A DNA stretch of 64,000 nt from JAHELQ01 sp964491915 (GTDB taxonomy: Bacteria > Acidobacteriota > Aminicenantia > UBA2199). The notes under the pieces are model-generated. The model saw only the letters and a program-made list of their open reading frames with translations. It was not told the DNA's origin and ran no database searches. The DNA lies in NCBI GenBank assembly GCA_964491915.1, contig CAZBHS010000026.1, positions 14,727 to 78,726 on the forward strand, given 5' to 3'. Position numbers and translations under genes: made by a program. This document shows positions 60,108 to 64,000 of this stretch, one piece after another. Positions within the stretch are counted from its first letter, which is position 1. Each line of letters opens with the position of its first letter.

Positions 60108-60284
60108 AAACCGGTCATCACGACTCGTTAAAACAAGAAAAAAAATATAAAGTCCCTAAAATATTAAATCGCCAAGAGATCCAAACCCCTTACCTAGAAA
60201 GCGCTTAGAACGAAACATAGCAAAAACCGTACAAAGAAATCCAGCTTGCCAAAATCATAACAAAAAAATAAAACATTTTGGGTA

Positions 60285-60313
60285 TTGAAAAACAAAAATC
60301 ACCATGGTACACT
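60285..60313 (+). promoter_or_regulatory. Possible promoter upstream of the Kre9-type surface protein
   Basis: TTGAAA (60285-60290), 17 bases, TACACT (60308-60313) within an AT-rich 380-base gap between two divergent genes. The rest of the gap shows no gene. Confidence 0.4.
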
Positions 60314-60488
60314 ACCAACAGAATTGAAGGCCAACAATTCAAGAAATTTGCCAATTGCGTTTCCTGTTATAAAAAAAACATTAGGTGTTCAAACATTCTA
60401 AGCGATAGGCAGAAATAATTATACGCCTGAGCTTTGGGTCGCGACCAGGAGAAACGTTTGAATACAAATATTTAAAGGAGAATAAATC

Positions 60489-62744
60489 ATGGAAAGAAAA
60501 ATTGTGAGATCCCAAAGAACCAGGACTCAACATTTCACCAAACTATCGGTTCTATTCATTTTTTTAACAATCATTGTTTCATCATCTGCATTCGGTTTCT
60601 ACGCTCCACTCACCAACTACACTGTAACTTACAACGCCACAGACACACAACTGAAACTCAGCGTCTACGATCCCTACAGAGGCACAACTGTAGAAAGCGA
60701 TTGGATTGCAACTTATGAATCTGTCGATGATGACGATTTCAAACAATCAAATGGTGTCGCGAGTTGGCTTTCCGCTTCAGACGAGCTGACAGTCGCCGTC
60801 TATGATCCAGCGAGAAGCACTCCATGGAGAACACATACAATAGAAGATGTTGCGAATGCAACTCATCATCACACAAACGCAAACGGAATCGTTGGCGTTT
60901 ATGTGGGAACTGCAACCAAGAGTGGAGTTGAAATCAGAATTTACAGGGCGTTGACTGGCGTATTCGACTGCCCATTTTTCACAACAAATTCAAATGTTAC
61001 AATCACATTTGGGAAGTGTATCATGGTAGTGGCCTGGATTACTACCAATTCACTTCCCTATAACATGGGTGCATTAGCATATAACGTGCGGGATCATACT
61101 ACAAGAACAAAAAATTTTCCACCAACAGCCACCGCAATCGAAAATTTGGCAATAGATATCTGCGATACAGTAACTTTTACTCATGGGAGTGACAGCTATT
61201 ATTGGGCGTATAATTATAGCGACAATAGCTGGCAACAGGGGATAAACACAGTGATATCCACAACACCGATGGCCTGTATTGTGCCAGAGCAAACCGTTTC
61301 GGGTAGCCCTTCGCCGGAAAACGTTTGGTGGTTTTTTGATTATTCAATCGCCAACACCTCTAGCTTAATTACTTTCGGAGACAATACTTCCTCAACAGAG
61401 CGCTCTCCTGGGCATCCATACGTTACCAACGGCCCATTCACCGTTCAGCAGACTGTTAGTGGCTGCGGAGGCAATGATTCAGATAGCACCGACATCTCAT
61501 TTTCCATAACCAATCCTCCAACGGGATCTATTTCAATTTCCGATACAGATCCAACATACGACAATACCGTCAACCTGGTTTTAAACTATTCCACTTCATA
61601 TGTAGATCAAATGCGTTTAAAAAATGAAAACGACTCCACCTGGGGAGCCTGGCAAACCGCGGCGGGAACATACTCGGATTGGGAATTAAGTTCCGGATAT
61701 GGGACTAAAACCGTGTATGCCCAATTCTTCGATGACACCCGGGATTATATTACTCAGGAATCGAGCGATCAGATCAATTACTACCCCGCAATCGCCGTCA
61801 CTTATCCCAATGGCGGAGACTACCTGAAGCAGGGGAAAGCTTACGATGTGACCTGGACATACGCGGGATCAAATGCCGTAAGAGTTGAATTATGGAACAA
61901 AGGTTCGTATCAAACGACCCTTGCCAGCTCTGTCTCTTCCGGCACCACCTCCCTTAACTGCACGATTCCGGTGAACCACACTACGTCATCCAATTGGATT
62001 GGAGCAAACTACAAGGTCAGAGTCATTGATACAGTATACAGCCATTATGATGAAAGCGACAGCGACTTCCACATTGGGGATATCTGGATAACGGCTCCGA
62101 ATGGAAGTGAATCGCTGACGCTTGGCGATCCCACTGACATTCAATTCACCGCCAAAGAAGTTCCAGGTGATCCAATCAAGGTCACCTTGTGGAAAAATTC
62201 TGTCAAAGTAGGAGCTATCAAGGAAAACATAACACTCACAACGTCCGCCCACTCGTTTCCCTGGGCATCGATCGGCGACCTGGTTGATAATAGCGGGTGC
62301 ACAGGGATTAATGATGAAATAGAGGAGCTAGGCACCGATTTCCAAATTCAGGCACGGGTAGGAACCACCGCATTCAAAGACTTAAGCGACTCGAATTTCA
62401 CCATCAAAGGAATCAGGGTTTCAGCCCCCAACGGTAACTATTGCGATAGTGGCGTTGTGCAGACACAAACCCTCACCAATGGCACGAGCTATTCAATCAC
62501 ATGGGATTCACTGTCCCCTCCGACAGGAAATATCAAGATCACATTACTTCAAAACGGCGGTGAAGTTGCGGTTCTCGGCACCGATTTAACAAACAATGGT
62601 TCCTTTGCCTGGACTGTAGGCGAAGATAAAGATGAAAGCTCTTATACGCCATCCACTGGCTCCGGCTTTACCATCAAGGTAGAAGTTCTGAGCCAGGGTG
62701 TCTCCGATGTAAGTGACAACTCATTTACAATCGTTGATCCTTAA
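60489..62744 (+). CDS. Large secreted beta-sandwich protein with Kre9/Knh1-type domains
   Basis: A 751-residue protein with a signal peptide (LSVLFIFLTIIVSSSAFG), an N-terminal beta-rich region without match, and a PKD-like middle. Three repeats of the Kre9/Knh1 type follow (VTYPNGGDYLKQGKAYDVTW, ITAPNGSESLTLGDPTDIQF, VSAPNGNYCDSG), each with NGG/NGS near its start. Base composition is more AT-rich than its neighbours. ATG 60489 follows AAGGAG eight bases upstream. Likely cell-surface; function unknown. Confidence 0.7.
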   Translation: MERKIVRSQRTRTQHFTKLSVLFIFLTIIVSSSAFGFYAPLTNYTVTYNATDTQLKLSVYDPYRGTTVESDWIATYESVDDDDFKQSNGVASWLSASDELTVAVYDPARSTPWRTHTIEDVANATHHHTNANGIVGVYVGTATKSGVEIRIYRALTGVFDCPFFTTNSNVTITFGKCIMVVAWITTNSLPYNMGALAYNVRDHTTRTKNFPPTATAIENLAIDICDTVTFTHGSDSYYWAYNYSDNSWQQGINTVISTTPMACIVPEQTVSGSPSPENVWWFFDYSIANTSSLITFGDNTSSTERSPGHPYVTNGPFTVQQTVSGCGGNDSDSTDISFSITNPPTGSISISDTDPTYDNTVNLVLNYSTSYVDQMRLKNENDSTWGAWQTAAGTYSDWELSSGYGTKTVYAQFFDDTRDYITQESSDQINYYPAIAVTYPNGGDYLKQGKAYDVTWTYAGSNAVRVELWNKGSYQTTLASSVSSGTTSLNCTIPVNHTTSSNWIGANYKVRVIDTVYSHYDESDSDFHIGDIWITAPNGSESLTLGDPTDIQFTAKEVPGDPIKVTLWKNSVKVGAIKENITLTTSAHSFPWASIGDLVDNSGCTGINDEIEELGTDFQIQARVGTTAFKDLSDSNFTIKGIRVSAPNGNYCDSGVVQTQTLTNGTSYSITWDSLSPPTGNIKITLLQNGGEVAVLGTDLTNNGSFAWTVGEDKDESSYTPSTGSGFTIKVEVLSQGVSDVSDNSFTIVDP

Positions 62745-62791
62745 TATTCCGATACCAAAATTTCCAAATTAATTTTTTCTTTAGCTGCAAG

Positions 62792-62817
62792 CCCCGCGTT
62801 TCTCGAGGAACGCGGGG
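62792..62817 (+). terminator. Hairpin after the Kre9-type gene
   Basis: Arms CCCCGCGTT and AACGCGGGG enclose an eight-base loop. There is no T-run after it, so it may be a weak or factor-assisted terminator. Confidence 0.55.
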
Positions 62818-62878
62818 TTCCGCCAATCCCCAACCTGGTTTTGATTTTATGGGGAAAATCCGTTACAATATGCGGAAA

Positions 62879-64000
62879 ATGAAGGACTTTTCCGCTACTT
62901 TAATTGAAGAGAACGAAGGCCATTTGCTCAGCGTTGATTTCCGCGGGAAAAAGGAGTACACCTATAAAAACAGGTGCGGCACTCTGGAGAGATCCTTTGA
63001 CAGCCATTGGAAGAATAAGTCGCAAGAGTGTCATTCGCTGGCGGTCGCCGCGAACACGATGCGTAAGTCGCGGGGACTCAGGAGTCGAAGAGAGAGCTCC
63101 AGTGCGACGTCGTTTCAGGTGGGGGCTGTTGTCCGGGAAAATTCCTTGGTATTGGAGTACTTACAAAAACAGAATATTCCTTTTTGGAAAGTGATATTCA
63201 GGGCCAATTCCCAGCGCCGGATCATCATCGACTCCCAGGGGCAAGAATTCAACAACCATTTCCGCCATTTCAGCCTGCTGGTTCAACTCCAACTCAACGG
63301 CCGGATGATCGAGATTGGGGAAGGCAACACAACCGCCAACAAGTATAACCAGGATGGACTGATCGCCCGCATCGATTCGTTGCTGAACAACCACAGGGAA
63401 GCCGGAAGGACAACAATATCAGGCAAAATCCCAGTCATCCTCAATCAAGGGAGCGGAGCTATTCTTTTCCACGAAATACTAGGGCATTCCCTCGAGGCAG
63501 ATCATATCGCCCAAAAAGAATCTCCACTCTCCCTCGATGACTTGAATCAAAAAATCGCGTCGCCGGCGGTGACGTTAGTGTCCGGCCATAAAAGCGACAC
63601 CTATTTTTCCTCCATCGGCTGTGACGACGAAGGTGGGATAGATCCACCGGAGATTCTGGTGGAAAAAGGAATCTTGCGCGATATTATCAGCGACACATTC
63701 CATAGCCGCTTGCTGGGGCTGCCGCGGGCCGGTCACGCCAGGACCGCGGATTTTACATTCACTCCCCTGCCGCGAATGTACGGGATCTATCTAAAGCCCG
63801 GTAAATACAGCCCCAAAGAATGTGTCGAGTCAACCGAATACGGAGTGTACGCCCGGGAATTCGGTGAAGGGAAAGTCTTCTTCAACAAAGATTTGTTCTT
63901 CTTCCACATCAATGAAGCCGTGCTTGTCGAGAAGGGAAAACTTTCAAAACCCCTGGGTTCGGTCATTGTGCGGGGAAGTATTCGCGAAGCCTTGAATTCC
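62879..64000 (+). CDS. TldD/PmbA family metalloprotease (3' end cut by window)
   Basis: An open frame from ATG 62879 (in-frame ATGs also at 62870 and 62849) runs to the window edge, 374 codons. It reads the TldD family core: ILFHEILGHSLEAD (the HExxxH zinc motif) near residue 205, TYFSSIGCDDEG, and ISDTFHSRLLGLPRAGHART. The N-terminal 100 residues are shorter and less conserved than in E. coli TldD. TldD/TldE proteases trim peptides including RiPP precursors in some bacteria; no partner TldE is visible. It may have a role in maturing the peptides at 23-27 kb, but distance gives no support. Confidence 0.8.
   Translation, partial: MKDFSATLIEENEGHLLSVDFRGKKEYTYKNRCGTLERSFDSHWKNKSQECHSLAVAANTMRKSRGLRSRRESSSATSFQVGAVVRENSLVLEYLQKQNIPFWKVIFRANSQRRIIIDSQGQEFNNHFRHFSLLVQLQLNGRMIEIGEGNTTANKYNQDGLIARIDSLLNNHREAGRTTISGKIPVILNQGSGAILFHEILGHSLEADHIAQKESPLSLDDLNQKIASPAVTLVSGHKSDTYFSSIGCDDEGGIDPPEILVEKGILRDIISDTFHSRLLGLPRAGHARTADFTFTPLPRMYGIYLKPGKYSPKECVESTEYGVYAREFGEGKVFFNKDLFFFHINEAVLVEKGKLSKPLGSVIVRGSIREALNS

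Overview
The window looks like a chromosomal segment of a strictly anaerobic, hydrogen-metabolising bacterium. Grounds: a complete [FeFe]-hydrogenase gene set (structural, sensory and maturation genes) under a Rex redox repressor, hypE/hypD for [NiFe] maturation, and no respiratory or oxygen-defence genes. The secreted beta-helix proteins and the lanthipeptide-type leader peptides recall the Bacteroidota/FCB group and neighbouring candidate phyla, but no marker gene allows placement. I see no rRNA, tRNA or prophage.

Layout. 0.3-14.5 kb: two paralogous secreted CSLREA/beta-helix proteins bracket a type I-B CRISPR system (Csh1/Csh2 type; array 1 upstream of cas6-cas8b-cas7-cas5-cas3) and a HEPN/MNT pair. 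14.6-23.6 kb: a second type I-B system (Cst1/Cst2 type), with array 2 upstream and array 3 downstream of cas6-cas8b-cas7-cas5-cas3. Neither system has intact adaptation genes. At the end of the second operon about 20 codons of cas4 are joined directly to the last about 70 codons of cas2, so cas1 was lost in the same deletion. Both cas8b genes carry an in-frame internal start with a strong ribosome binding site that would give a separate Cas11 small subunit. A relic array at 12.1 kb and a cas3 tail fragment at 23.3 kb show ongoing decay.

23.6-27.1 kb: five very short genes on the minus strand, each with a ribosome binding site, encode 45-47-residue peptides with a shared double-glycine-type leader and short Ser/Thr/Cys cores. 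They resemble class I lanthipeptide precursors and are arranged as one single gene and two two-gene pairs. No modification enzymes are nearby. A REP-associated tyrosine transposase (RAYT) lies among them, and units carrying GGGACAGG are scattered over 11-35 kb. 27.4-34.4 kb: small membrane and secreted proteins plus two large secreted paralogs with a transglutaminase-like C-terminus.

34.6-48.4 kb (minus strand): one long operon, rex-hydC-hydB-hydA-sensory hydrogenase/kinase-response regulator-receiver/kinase-hydE-hydG-aspA-hydF. It starts at a sigma70-type promoter overlapped by a near-consensus Rex operator and ends at a strong hairpin. HydABC would be a trimeric, possibly electron-bifurcating, NAD(H)-linked hydrogenase; HydEFG build its H-cluster. 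48.5-64 kb: housekeeping and hypothetical genes, including an SDR epimerase, hypE/hypD, an L,D-transpeptidase, a DUF2278/lamin-tail protein, an amidohydrolase, a CAP-domain protein, a Kre9-type surface protein, and a TldD/PmbA protease cut by the window end.
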